This document shows, in pieces, positions 1 through 5,787 of a DNA stretch of 6,080 nucleotides (position 1 is the stretch's first letter; the number at the start of each line of letters is the position of its first letter). The notes beneath the pieces are model-generated. The model searched no databases. It was not told the DNA's origin and saw only the letters and a list, made by a program, of their open reading frames with translations. Both the position numbers and the translations under genes were made by a program. The DNA comes from an uncultured Collinsella sp. (lineage in GTDB: Bacteria; Actinomycetota; Coriobacteriia; Coriobacteriales; Coriobacteriaceae): assembly GCA_902494375.1 (NCBI GenBank), contig CABUTL010000098.1:1-6080 (forward strand), given 5' to 3'.

Positions 1-51
1 CCATGCGACGGGAACGGAAAATGAGAGCGCGATTGCTTTTTTGCGATCCAT
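1..51 (-). CDS. N-terminal fragment of an unidentified gene, divergent from the LysR gene
   Basis: Read leftward from an ATG at 51-49, the frame stays open for all 17 codons to the window edge and gives MDRKKAIALSFSVPVAW. A good ribosome binding site, AAAGGAG, lies four bases before the ATG, which is the main reason to believe the gene. The start (basic residues followed by a hydrophobic run) resembles the beginning of a first membrane helix or a signal peptide, so a transporter or exported protein is plausible. The family cannot be named from 17 residues. Its divergence from a LysR-type regulator at 210 fits the common layout in which such a regulator controls its divergent neighbour; that is inference. 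Confidence 0.6.
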   Translation of the reverse strand, partial: MDRKKAIALSFSVPVAW

Positions 52-88
52 GGGACTCCTTTTGTTACAGAACGGTTTCGCAAAAAGG

Positions 89-104
89 ATTCTGCTCCCA
101 GAAT
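89..104. promoter_or_regulatory. Inverted repeat in the divergent spacer, candidate LysR operator
   Basis: ATTCTG at 89-94 and CAGAAT at 99-104 form a perfect 6-bp dyad around CTCC. It lies about 40 bp before the start of the leftward gene and 105 bp before the LysR start. LysR-type regulators typically bind AT-rich dyads in such spacers, and a T-N11-A spacing is present at 91/103, although not exactly centred on the dyad. On the minus strand CAGAAT could also be a weak -10 for the leftward gene, with TTTACT (117-112) as -35 and a 17-bp spacer, so binding here would act on that promoter. Operator function is inferred. Confidence 0.4.
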
Positions 105-124
105 TGGATGTAGTAAAGCGAATG

Positions 125-139
125 TATCTTTAGTATGAT
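125..139 (+). promoter_or_regulatory. Candidate -10 region for the first LysR gene
   Basis: TATGAT at 134-139 matches the bacterial -10 consensus at five of six positions and lies in an AT-rich stretch about 70 bp before the LysR start. TATCTT at 125-130, 15 bp after TTGGAT (104-109), is a competing choice. No good -35 sits at the ideal distance from TATGAT. The exact promoter is therefore uncertain. Confidence 0.3.
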
Positions 140-209
140 TAAGAAACGCTAATGTTGGCAGAAAAAGCCCTGGCAAAACGTTTTACGGCTGCATTGATGT
201 GGAGGCACG

Positions 210-1076
210 ATGGCATCGCGGTATCAGATTGTTTGTATGGTGGTCGATCGCGGCAGCCTGAAACGTGCGGCCGACGAGCTGGGCTATACGCAAAGCGCGG
301 TGAGCCAGGCCGTCAAGGCGCTCGAGCGCGAGCTGGGTACCACGCTTATCGAGCGCGGTAAGCAGGGCGTCTCGCTTACGCGCGACGGTAAACAATATCT
401 GCCGTACCTGCGCCAGATTGTGACCGCCGAGGCCGAGCTCGAGGGCAAGCGCCAGGAGCTGCTGGGGCTTTCGTCGACAGATATTCGCATCGCGACGTTC
501 ACCAACGTGAGTCGTACCGTGCTGCCGCGCGTGATCCGCGATTTTGGAGCCCTGCACCCGGGCGTACGCTTTACCCTCAAGCAGGGCGATTACACGCGCA
601 ACGCCCAGTGGGTGCACGACGGCGTGGTTGATTTTTGCTTTACGGCACGCGGATTTACCGCGGGGCTCGAGAAGCGCGTGGTCTATCACGACGAGTTGGT
701 GGCGCTGTTGCCGGCCGCGCATCCGCTGACGGCAAAGGAAAAGGTGACACTCGCCGACCTGGCGTCCGAGCCGTTTGTGCTGCTGGATGAGGGCGAACAG
801 AGCCTGGTGCTCGATGCATTTGCGGCGCATGGGCTGTCGCCACACGTGACGAGTGAGGTGACCGACGACTACACCATCATGGCGATGGTGGAGGAGGGCC
901 TAGGCGTGAGCATGCTGTATCGCCGTACCGTCGAGGGCATGCAGGCCGATATTCGCGTACGTCCTATCGTGCATGCCCCCTCGCGCGACGTGGTGGCCGC
1001 CTGGCGCAGCTGGGACACCATGCCTATCGCCACGAGGCGCTTTATCGACTATATGAGCTCGCATATTGTCAATTAA
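210..1076 (+). CDS. LysR-type transcriptional regulator
   Basis: This is a 288-residue DNA-binding regulator close to the usual length of about 300 for the family. Residues 1-60 form the winged helix-turn-helix: the signature runs from GSLKRAADELGYTQSAVSQ (15-33) through KALERELGTTLIERG (36-50) and ends in the wing with VSLTRDG. Residues 61-88 are the linker helix. From DIRIATF (91-97) onward comes the periplasmic-binding-protein-like effector domain, with the typical PRVIRDFGALHPGV and VHDGVVDFCF segments and a late EEGLGVSML motif. The ATG at 210 is supported by GGAGG four bases upstream and by an in-frame stop at 195-197. The ligand cannot be told from sequence. The divergent gene at the left edge is the most likely target. 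The MATE gene that faces it could also be controlled, but nothing in the sequence shows this. Confidence 0.93.
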   Translation: MASRYQIVCMVVDRGSLKRAADELGYTQSAVSQAVKALERELGTTLIERGKQGVSLTRDGKQYLPYLRQIVTAEAELEGKRQELLGLSSTDIRIATFTNVSRTVLPRVIRDFGALHPGVRFTLKQGDYTRNAQWVHDGVVDFCFTARGFTAGLEKRVVYHDELVALLPAAHPLTAKEKVTLADLASEPFVLLDEGEQSLVLDAFAAHGLSPHVTSEVTDDYTIMAMVEEGLGVSMLYRRTVEGMQADIRVRPIVHAPSRDVVAAWRSWDTMPIATRRFIDYMSSHIVN

Positions 1077-1103
1077 TGACTGGTGTGGCGTTGAGTGCGG
1101 TGT

Positions 1104-2486
1104 TTAGCGGGTTGTCGCTTTGGCTTGGGTGGCGCGATAGGTGCGTGCCGGGTGGCAGAGTAGTACCGCTACGACCATAAAGAACGCCGTGGTGCCCAGG
1201 CTGATGGGGTAGACCATCATGATGTTCGCAAAGGTGCGGAAGTGCGGGAACACGCAGAACACCCAATAGAAGCGGATACCGCAGACGCAGATCATGGTGA
1301 TGAGGGCGGGTGTGAGCGAGATACCAAAGCCGCGCAGGTAGCCTGACATGTTTTCGTAGAACATGCTAAAGGCGTACGCCGGGAAGATCGAGCACACGCG
1401 GATATAGCCGATCGAGACGATGTTGGGATCGCTGTTGAACAGCGATAGGATCTCGCGCCCCAGGCCGACAATAACGATAATTGTGGTGAGCGCGACGATA
1501 CCGCCTTCGACCAGGCAGACCTTGAGCGTTTTGGTGCAGCGGTCGATCTGGCGGGCACCGTGGTTTTGTCCCACAAAGGTGGTGCAAGCCTGGCTAAAGC
1601 TGTTGAGCAGGTTGTAGCACACGTACTCCAGACTCATGGCGGCGCTCGATGCCGCCATGACCTCGGTGCCCAGGCTGTTGATGGCAGACTGGATGATGAT
1701 GTTGGCGACGGCAAAGACGGCGCTTTGGATGCCGGCGGGCAGGCCAATCTTGACGATGCGCTTGAGGGCGACGGCGTCGATAGCTAGGTCGCGTAGGGTG
1801 ACGCGGACGACGGAGTCGGTCTTGAGCAGGCGGATAAAGAGCGTAGCGGCGCTGACGGTGTAGGCGATGGCGGTGGCGATGGCGACGCCCGCGACGCCCC
1901 AGTGGAGTACGGGGACAAAGATGAGGTCCAGGCCAATGTTGAGGACGGTGGACACGGCAAGCGCCTGCAGCGGCATGCGGGTGATGCCGACGGAGCGGAA
2001 GATCGCCGCCTCAAAGTTGTAGAGCAAAATCGAGGGCATGCTGAGCAAAAAGACGCGTAGGTAGAGCGAAGCGAGCGGCATGGTTTCGGCGGGAACGTTG
2101 AGCGCGGCGAGCATGGGCTCGGCAAAGATCTCGCCCAGAGCGATGACGACAAAGCCCACGAGTGCCATTAAAATCGAGGTATGGACGGCGCGTTTGACCA
2201 TGTTCTGATCGTTGCGGCCGATAGCGTTGGCGATGACCACGTTGGAGCCAAGCGACATGCCAATAAACAGGTTGAGCATAAGACTGGTAAGCGGAACATT
2301 GGAGCCGACCGCCGCCATGGCGAGGGTTCCCTGGTCGCCCGAGAAGTTACCGATGATGACCGTGGCGATGAGGTTCGACAGCTGCTCCAAGATGCTCGTG
2401 GCGGCCACGGGGAAGGCGAACAGGGGAATATTGCGCCACAGCGAGCCGGTGGTCATGTCAATGTGCTTAGATACGGTGTCAGCCAT
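1104..2486 (-). CDS. MATE-family efflux transporter
   Basis: This 460-residue inner-membrane protein has the length and about twelve hydrophobic helices expected of a MATE antiporter, which exports cationic drugs or metabolites in exchange for Na+ or H+. The N-terminal half starts with the common DMTTGSLWRNI motif (10-20) and holds NIGLDLIFVPVLHWGVAGVA (183-202). The second half begins at IVKIGLPAGIQ (244-254) and carries the family signature TTFVGQNHGAR (302-312). Two MatE repeats are thus intact. The ATG at 2486 has only a weak GAGAG-like ribosome site. An internal ATG at residue 11 would give a start at the conserved motif but has no better site, so the longer form is kept. The gene converges on the LysR gene, with 27 bp between stop codons and no hairpin there. 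It diverges from the rRNA methyltransferase gene. Substrate unknown; homologues include NorM, MepA and DinF. Confidence 0.93.
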   Translation of the reverse strand: MADTVSKHIDMTTGSLWRNIPLFAFPVAATSILEQLSNLIATVIIGNFSGDQGTLAMAAVGSNVPLTSLMLNLFIGMSLGSNVVIANAIGRNDQNMVKRAVHTSILMALVGFVVIALGEIFAEPMLAALNVPAETMPLASLYLRVFLLSMPSILLYNFEAAIFRSVGITRMPLQALAVSTVLNIGLDLIFVPVLHWGVAGVAIATAIAYTVSAATLFIRLLKTDSVVRVTLRDLAIDAVALKRIVKIGLPAGIQSAVFAVANIIIQSAINSLGTEVMAASSAAMSLEYVCYNLLNSFSQACTTFVGQNHGARQIDRCTKTLKVCLVEGGIVALTTIIVIVGLGREILSLFNSDPNIVSIGYIRVCSIFPAYAFSMFYENMSGYLRGFGISLTPALITMICVCGIRFYWVFCVFPHFRTFANIMMVYPISLGTTAFFMVVAVLLCHPARTYRATQAKATTR

Positions 2487-2512
2487 ACGCTCTCAATCTC
2501 TAACATGCTCTT

Positions 2513-2541
2513 TTGTGCTTATTTGCGCAGACGATGATACT
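2513..2541 (+). promoter_or_regulatory. Possible promoter for the rRNA methyltransferase gene
   Basis: TTGTGC (2513-2518) and GATACT (2536-2541) are separated by 17 bp, with partial matches to the -35 and -10 consensus. Transcription from here would begin just before the 21-bp palindrome, placing that hairpin at the start of the leader. A competing extended -10, TGCGACAAT at 2621-2629, would start the transcript after the palindrome. Neither is a strong match. Confidence 0.22.
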
Positions 2542-2549
2542 CCTAATCG

Positions 2550-2609
2550 CCTAGTCATTGGGGACGTTCTAAAACGATTACTCATTCAAGAACGTCCCCA
2601 ATGGCTAGG
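2550..2609. repeat. 21-bp near-perfect inverted repeat, probable dispersed palindromic element
   Basis: The arms at 2550-2570 and 2589-2609 are reverse complements at 20 of 21 positions. The one exception (T2555 opposite G2604) would be a G-U wobble in RNA. The loop is 18 bases (2571-2588). The core arm is CATTGGGGACGTTCT on the left and its complement on the right. It lies between two divergent gene starts and has no following T-run, so it is not a terminator for either. The size and shape fit a REP-like or miniature mobile unit of the kind mobilised by IS200-like RAYT transposases; copy number elsewhere cannot be seen here. A leader hairpin or a large operator are alternatives. Confidence 0.75.
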
Positions 2610-2664
2610 TGGGGAAGGCGTGCGACAATGGTGGGTGTTGTGTTGTTCGCGCTAAGGAGTTGCC

Positions 2665-3480
2665 ATGTTGTTGTGTCCCGTTTGCCATAAGCCACTGGTG
2701 GATGACGAACGCGGTGCTGCATGCGCGGGCGGTCACCGGTTTGACCGTGCTCGCGAGGGTTATCTATATCTGCTGCGCTCGTCCAAGAGCGGTGACTCCA
2801 TGGGCGATCCCAAGTCGCAGGCACGCAGCCGTCGTGACTTTCTGAACCGTGGATACTATGCGCCGTTGCGCGATGCGATGGTTGAACTGGTGCGCAAGCA
2901 AGTGTCTGGGCGTGCTGCGTCTACGAACGGTCCCATGACGCTGCTCGACATTTGCTGCGGCGAGGGCTACTACACCAGTGCCATGGGCGCGGTGCCGGGC
3001 GTGGATGCTTACGGTTTCGACCTGGGCAAAGAGATGGTGCGCCTGGCCGCCAAGCGCGGCGATGCGACCTATTTCGTGGCCAACATGAAGGACGTCCCCG
3101 TGGCCGATGGCGCCTTCGATATGGTGACCGAGCTCTTTGCTCCCTTTAACGAGCGCGAATTTGCCCGCGTGCTGGCGCAGGAGGGCTCGCTCTACACCGT
3201 GGTGCCAGGTGCCCGTCATCTCTTTGGGCTCAAGGAGGTGCTCTACGACACGCCGTATCTTAACGATGAGAAGCTGCCGCAGACCACTGAGCTCGAGTTG
3301 GTCGGAACGCAGCGGGTGTCTGCGAATATTACGCTTCAGACCCAGGCCGACATCGAAGCGGTGTTCCAGATGACGCCGTACTACTACCGCACACGCCCTG
3401 CCGACAAAGAGCGCCTGGCAAATCTGGACAACCTTCAAACCGACATCGACTTCATCATCGCCGAGTACTGCCACAGCTAA
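2665..3480 (+). CDS. rlmA: RlmA-type 23S rRNA (guanine-N1)-methyltransferase
   Basis: This 271-residue cytoplasmic enzyme would transfer a methyl group from S-adenosylmethionine to N1 of a guanine in helix 35 of 23S rRNA (G745 in E. coli RlmA, G748 in many Gram-positive RlmA-II/TlrB enzymes). The N-terminal zinc site is visible as Cys4-x2-Cys7, Cys20 and His24, followed by the family motif FDRAREGYLYLL (26-37). The AdoMet motif I is LLDICCGEGYYT (93-104), followed by YGFDLGKEM, ELFAPFNEREFARVL and the late QMTPYYYR motif, all in the order seen in RlmA. Family members usually read DIGCGEG, so the first motif glycine is replaced by Cys97. AAGGAG at 2654-2659, five bases before the ATG, fixes the start. 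The gene appears monocistronic, closed by the hairpin at 3535-3572. Whether it targets G745 or G748 cannot be decided here; the actinobacterial setting makes G748 more likely. Confidence 0.9.
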   Translation: MLLCPVCHKPLVDDERGAACAGGHRFDRAREGYLYLLRSSKSGDSMGDPKSQARSRRDFLNRGYYAPLRDAMVELVRKQVSGRAASTNGPMTLLDICCGEGYYTSAMGAVPGVDAYGFDLGKEMVRLAAKRGDATYFVANMKDVPVADGAFDMVTELFAPFNEREFARVLAQEGSLYTVVPGARHLFGLKEVLYDTPYLNDEKLPQTTELELVGTQRVSANITLQTQADIEAVFQMTPYYYRTRPADKERLANLDNLQTDIDFIIAEYCHS

Positions 3481-3481
3481 C

Positions 3482-3518
3482 AACCTGCCAAAAAGGGACA
3501 GGTTTGTTTTGGCAGGTT
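3482..3518. repeat. 12-bp perfect inverted repeat directly after the methyltransferase stop
   Basis: AACCTGCCAAAA (3482-3493) and TTTTGGCAGGTT (3507-3518) are perfect reverse complements around a 13-base loop that contains GGGACAGGTTT. The loop copy CAGGTT (3499-3504) can also pair with AACCTG (3482-3487), so two exclusive hairpins are possible. The element starts one base after the TAA codon and ends 16 bp before a separate, stronger terminator. Only a short T-run follows it. It could be a weak first terminator, but its internal repetition looks more like a dispersed intergenic repeat. Confidence 0.65.
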
Positions 3519-3534
3519 TTATCTGGGCAAACGT

Positions 3535-3572
3535 AAAGGGCCGACCGCGGAGATGCGCGATCGGCCCTTTTT
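3535..3572. terminator. Rho-independent terminator, probably bidirectional
   Basis: AAAGGGCCGA (3535-3544) pairs perfectly with TCGGCCCTTT (3561-3570). After one mismatch the stem continues with CGCG/CGCG (3546-3549 with 3556-3559) and closes on a six-base loop. On the plus strand the stem runs into TTTTT (3568-3572), a standard terminator for the methyltransferase gene. It also lies 37 bp past the stop of the converging membrane-protein gene, where the minus-strand stem ends in TTT; termination in that direction is probably weaker. Confidence 0.88.
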
Positions 3573-3608
3573 AGTTGCTTGGCTGCAGATGTTATGAGAA
3601 GCGAGCGA

Positions 3609-4010
3609 TTACAGGCGGTCCTTGTTCTCGGCCTTAACGGCGTGTGCCTGCTGAACAAAGAACAGGTCGTAGACCACGATGACAAAGGCGACGATATTGA
3701 CGGAGCTGCCGCCGAGCGCGGGAAGCGTGAGCACGGCCTGGAGGAGCGTGGCTGCCGCGGCAACGATACCGAGCTTAAATGCCCCATCCACCTGCGAAGG
3801 CTTGTTGGCGCCCTTGATGCCAGCAACGCCTGCGGCAAGATCGACAACGCCCTTGGCGACAAGCGCGACCGCGGCGAGTATGGCGTTCGACCCGTACGTG
3901 GAATCGAGGTTGCCACTGGCGATACCGACGCCGGCGATGACGAGGCTGGCGATGCCCAAAACAAAGTAGACGAGGGCAAGGATTTTGAGAGTCTTGCGAG
4001 CGTTGCTCAT
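3609..4010 (-). CDS. Small four-helix membrane protein, paralog of the 5329-5727 product
   Basis: The product is 133 residues with four hydrophobic segments at about 8-32, 42-64, 78-97 and 103-120 and a charged C-terminal tail ending KAENKDRL. It has no recognisable catalytic or metal-binding motif and I cannot name a function. The frame stays open upstream to 4190, but the ATG at 4010 is preferred: AAAGGA precedes it by about seven bases, the upstream extension is hydrophilic and cysteine-rich, and the N-terminus MSNARKTLK then matches MSNNRKVLK of the paralog. The short loop between helices 2 and 3, GIKGANKPS, resembles GIRASNNPS of the paralog. The gene diverges from the LysR gene at 4204, a likely regulator. 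A TACAAT sequence at 4081-4076 (minus strand) could be its -10, with a poor -35, as expected of an activator-dependent promoter. Confidence 0.85.
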   Translation of the reverse strand: MSNARKTLKILALVYFVLGIASLVIAGVGIASGNLDSTYGSNAILAAVALVAKGVVDLAAGVAGIKGANKPSQVDGAFKLGIVAAAATLLQAVLTLPALGGSSVNIVAFVIVVYDLFFVQQAHAVKAENKDRL

Positions 4011-4082
4011 GGCTGGTCCTTTCGAAGTGGACATGACGTATTTGATGCGCACGCATGACGCATGTCGCGAAGCATATTGTAA

Positions 4083-4122
4083 TTCAACAAGGTGCTGTGC
4101 ACGTTCATCTAATAGTTGAACG
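4083..4122. promoter_or_regulatory. Overlapping dyads between the tetraspan gene and the second LysR gene
   Basis: TTCAAC (4083-4088) is the reverse complement of GTTGAA (4115-4120), and CGTTCA (4102-4107) of TGAACG (4117-4122). The repeats share the right half and cover the -35 region expected for the minus-strand gene if TACAAT at 4081-4076 is its -10. Such placement is typical of a LysR activation site. The binding protein is inferred to be the neighbouring regulator. Confidence 0.35.
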
Positions 4123-4166
4123 CTCCGCTCGCGACAGGGGCGGCACTTGCACTGTGCTAGCTTTTT

Positions 4167-4183
4167 GTTTAACTGGATTAAAC
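4167..4183. promoter_or_regulatory. Candidate LysR box with T-N11-A geometry
   Basis: GTTTAA (4167-4172) and TTAAAC (4178-4183) form a perfect 6-bp dyad around CTGGA. T4169 and A4181 are symmetric about its centre and separated by 11 bases, the classic LysR-box form. The site lies 20 bp before the ATG of the second LysR gene, where binding would be expected to repress that gene's own expression. Binding itself is untested. Confidence 0.45.
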
Positions 4184-4203
4184 TGTGCATTTTTTAGGGG
4201 CGA

Positions 4204-5142
4204 ATGGTGAATATCAAGCAGGTCGGCTATTTTGTCGCCGTATTCGAGACGAAGAGTTTTACTGCTGCGGCGCACCAGCGCCACGTGACTGTTCAGGCCA
4301 TTTCCAAGTCAATTAGCGAGCTCGAGCAGTTTTTTAACGTTCAGTTTTTTGAGCGTGGGAGTAGCGGTGTCAGGCCGACTCAGGCCGGTCGCAGTTTTTA
4401 TGCCAAGGCTCGCCCCGCCGTCGAAGCATATCGCGAGGTTGAAAACTTTGACCCGTCTGGATGCGACCTGACCGTCTCGTCGGCCTCTGGTCCGCAAGCG
4501 ATGCCGGAACTCTCGATTGGCCTGTGCGCTCCCGCATTCGATAACGAGGATAAGCTATATAAGGGGCTATCTGCGCTTATCATGCGTGGTGTGCGCGTGC
4601 GGGTGAAGTTTTGCACTGTGCATCCCGGAGTTGCCCAGCAGGAACTTGAGCAGGGCGGCCTCGATGCCTTGCTTACGGTGGGTACATATGACAATACCAA
4701 TGATGACTGCGAACAGCTGGGAACCCTGCCCACGGGTATTTTCGTTGCCGCCGACCATCCGCTCGGCAAGAGGCCCTTTGTGACTGTGGCTGATCTGAGC
4801 TCCTATCCGGTAGGACAGTCGACTGCGTTCGATAGCTTTAACAACTCGATTTTTTGGCAGTACAAAAGCCTCGGTGTCCTAGGCGAGACGCGCGTTATCG
4901 ATAGCCCCACTCAAGTTGGGTCGTTTTTGGCGGCCGAGCGTGGCTTTTTCTTAAATGCCATTCTTCCTGTTCCCGGTCAGATCGCTAATGGGTTTGAGAT
5001 TGTTCCCATTGTGGGCGAAGGGGCCCTGACGGTTCCGGTGTGCTTAGTTTCCCTTAAAGATGAAAAGCCCCAAGCTTATCACGTCGTAGAGAACTACTTG
5101 ATTCGCATGGTGGGCTGTGCCAACGGGTCTGCTGCTCGCTAG
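4204..5142 (+). CDS. LysR-type transcriptional regulator
   Basis: The product is 312 residues. Residues 3-62 form the helix-turn-helix: NIKQVGYFVAVFETKSFTAA, then HVTVQAISKSISELEQFFNV, and the wing QFFERGSSGVRPTQAG. The effector domain follows, with LSIGLCAPAF (103-112), a GGLDALLTVG strand (151-160) and FVAADHPLGKR (180-190), as in the family. The ATG at 4204 follows AGGGG by only three bases. The next codon, GTG at 4207, lies six bases from the same site and would give the very common MNIKQ start, so the true start may be either. Codons here use more T-ending and AT-rich choices than the first LysR gene or the methyltransferase gene. The gene diverges from one tetraspan gene and converges on its paralog, which makes one or both its plausible targets. 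Ligand unknown. Confidence 0.9.
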   Translation: MVNIKQVGYFVAVFETKSFTAAAHQRHVTVQAISKSISELEQFFNVQFFERGSSGVRPTQAGRSFYAKARPAVEAYREVENFDPSGCDLTVSSASGPQAMPELSIGLCAPAFDNEDKLYKGLSALIMRGVRVRVKFCTVHPGVAQQELEQGGLDALLTVGTYDNTNDDCEQLGTLPTGIFVAADHPLGKRPFVTVADLSSYPVGQSTAFDSFNNSIFWQYKSLGVLGETRVIDSPTQVGSFLAAERGFFLNAILPVPGQIANGFEIVPIVGEGALTVPVCLVSLKDEKPQAYHVVENYLIRMVGCANGSAAR

Positions 5143-5163
5143 CGCATCCGTTGACGCGCTAGC
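5138..5163. repeat. 8-bp inverted repeat spanning the LysR stop codon
   Basis: GCTAGCGC (5138-5145) and GCGCTAGC (5156-5163) are perfect complements around a 10-base loop. The left arm contains the TAG stop codon at 5140-5142. No T-run follows, so this is not a standard terminator. It may only stabilise the 3' end of the message, and chance is possible at this length. The rest of 5164-5250 shows nothing I can identify. Confidence 0.4.
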
Positions 5164-5250
5164 CGCTGTCGGCTCGGGTGTCTGGCATTATGCTGTCGAT
5201 CGTGCCGTGCCGTGGCAATCGAATGAATGCAAAGACTATCCACAGCAAGA

Positions 5251-5288
5251 CGCCCTCCGTTTCTTGTTTGCTCGAGAAACGGAGGGCG
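5251..5288. terminator. Strong hairpin between converging genes, likely bidirectional terminator
   Basis: CGCCCTCCGTTTCT (5251-5264) and AGAAACGGAGGGCG (5275-5288) are perfectly complementary over 14 bp, with a 10-base loop. It lies about 110 bp after the LysR stop on the plus strand and 40 bp after the stop of the minus-strand tetraspan gene. The T-tracts are poor on both sides (GCTTTC on plus, TCTTG on minus), but the stem is GC-rich and long, as often seen in GC-rich actinobacteria. Confidence 0.78.
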
Positions 5289-5328
5289 GCTTTCATATAC
5301 GGTGCTCTGTGCAGGCGGGTCAGATACC

Positions 5329-5727
5329 CTAGCTCAGGCGCTCCTGGCTTTCCTTTTTAACGCGGTTGGCGAAAACGAAGTACACGGCACTTACGACCAC
5401 GGCGGTGACATCGGTGGCGCTGGTGCCGACTCCGCCCAAGAAGGGCTCGGAAAGCAGCAGGCTCACAACGGCGCAAACCAGGCAAATGATAGCCCAGACC
5501 CAAACGACACCAATCTTGCTGGGGTTATTCGAGGCGCGGATGCCCAGCACGGCAGCGATGATTTCGACGATGCCCATCACGATGACGACAACGCTGTAAA
5601 CCGAGAGATCGCCGCTGGCGTCACCCGAAGCTGCAGTGAGTGCCAACGCGCCCACTGCGATGCTAAAAATACCTCCCAATAGATAGATGATGGACATGAC
5701 CTTTAGGACTTTACGGTTGTTGCTCAT
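5329..5727 (-). CDS. Small four-helix membrane protein, paralog of the 3609-4010 product
   Basis: The product is 132 residues with hydrophobic segments at about 8-32, 41-62, 72-93 and 104-120 and a polar tail NRVKKESQERLS. It aligns end to end with the other tetraspan protein: 10 of the first 20 residues are identical (MSN.RK..K pattern), and both have GI(R/K)..N(N/K)PS in the loop between helices 2 and 3 and a short charged tail. No function can be assigned. An upstream ATG at 5784 is in frame, but the ATG at 5727 is chosen because AAGGAAC precedes it by about seven bases and the start then matches the paralog. It follows the MscS-like gene on the same strand after 60 bp; no terminator is evident in that gap, so cotranscription is possible. 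The strong hairpin at 5251-5288 lies just past its stop. Confidence 0.85.
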   Translation of the reverse strand: MSNNRKVLKVMSIIYLLGGIFSIAVGALALTAASGDASGDLSVYSVVVIVMGIVEIIAAVLGIRASNNPSKIGVVWVWAIICLVCAVVSLLLSEPFLGGVGTSATDVTAVVVSAVYFVFANRVKKESQERLS

Positions 5728-5787
5728 GTTCAGTTCCTTTCCCTTGAGCCTTAATGGCGCCGTGCGGGTTTTGCCTGGTGCCATGAA

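Noticed and set aside
183..845. A 220-codon open frame antisense to the first LysR gene
   Set aside because: The sense strand encodes a full LysR regulator with all motifs; the antisense product is a basic, His- and Gln-rich sequence typical of a shadow frame.
1077..1103. Terminator between the converging LysR and MATE genes
   Set aside because: The 27-bp gap is G/T-rich and contains no inverted repeat or T-run.
2487..2664. A complete insertion sequence in the MATE-methyltransferase spacer
   Set aside because: There is no transposase frame and no target-site duplication that I can see; only a 60-bp palindromic unit is present.
2764..3483. A 239-codon open frame antisense to the rRNA methyltransferase gene
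   Set aside because: It mirrors the codon structure of a clearly conserved gene, has no recognisable domain, and its start lies at the methyltransferase stop with no ribosome site.
3455..3979. A 174-codon minus-strand frame overlapping the first tetraspan gene
   Set aside because: Its product is Ser-, Arg- and Pro-rich, runs through the terminator and palindrome, and competes with a frame that has a paralog and a ribosome site.
4011..4190. N-terminal extension of the first tetraspan protein from an ATG at 4190
   Set aside because: The extension is hydrophilic, covers the divergent promoter region, and has no counterpart in the paralog; the ATG at 4010 has a good ribosome site.
5728..5784. 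N-terminal extension of the second tetraspan protein from an ATG at 5784
   Set aside because: The ATG at 5727 has AAGGAAC at proper distance and restores the N-terminal match to the paralog.
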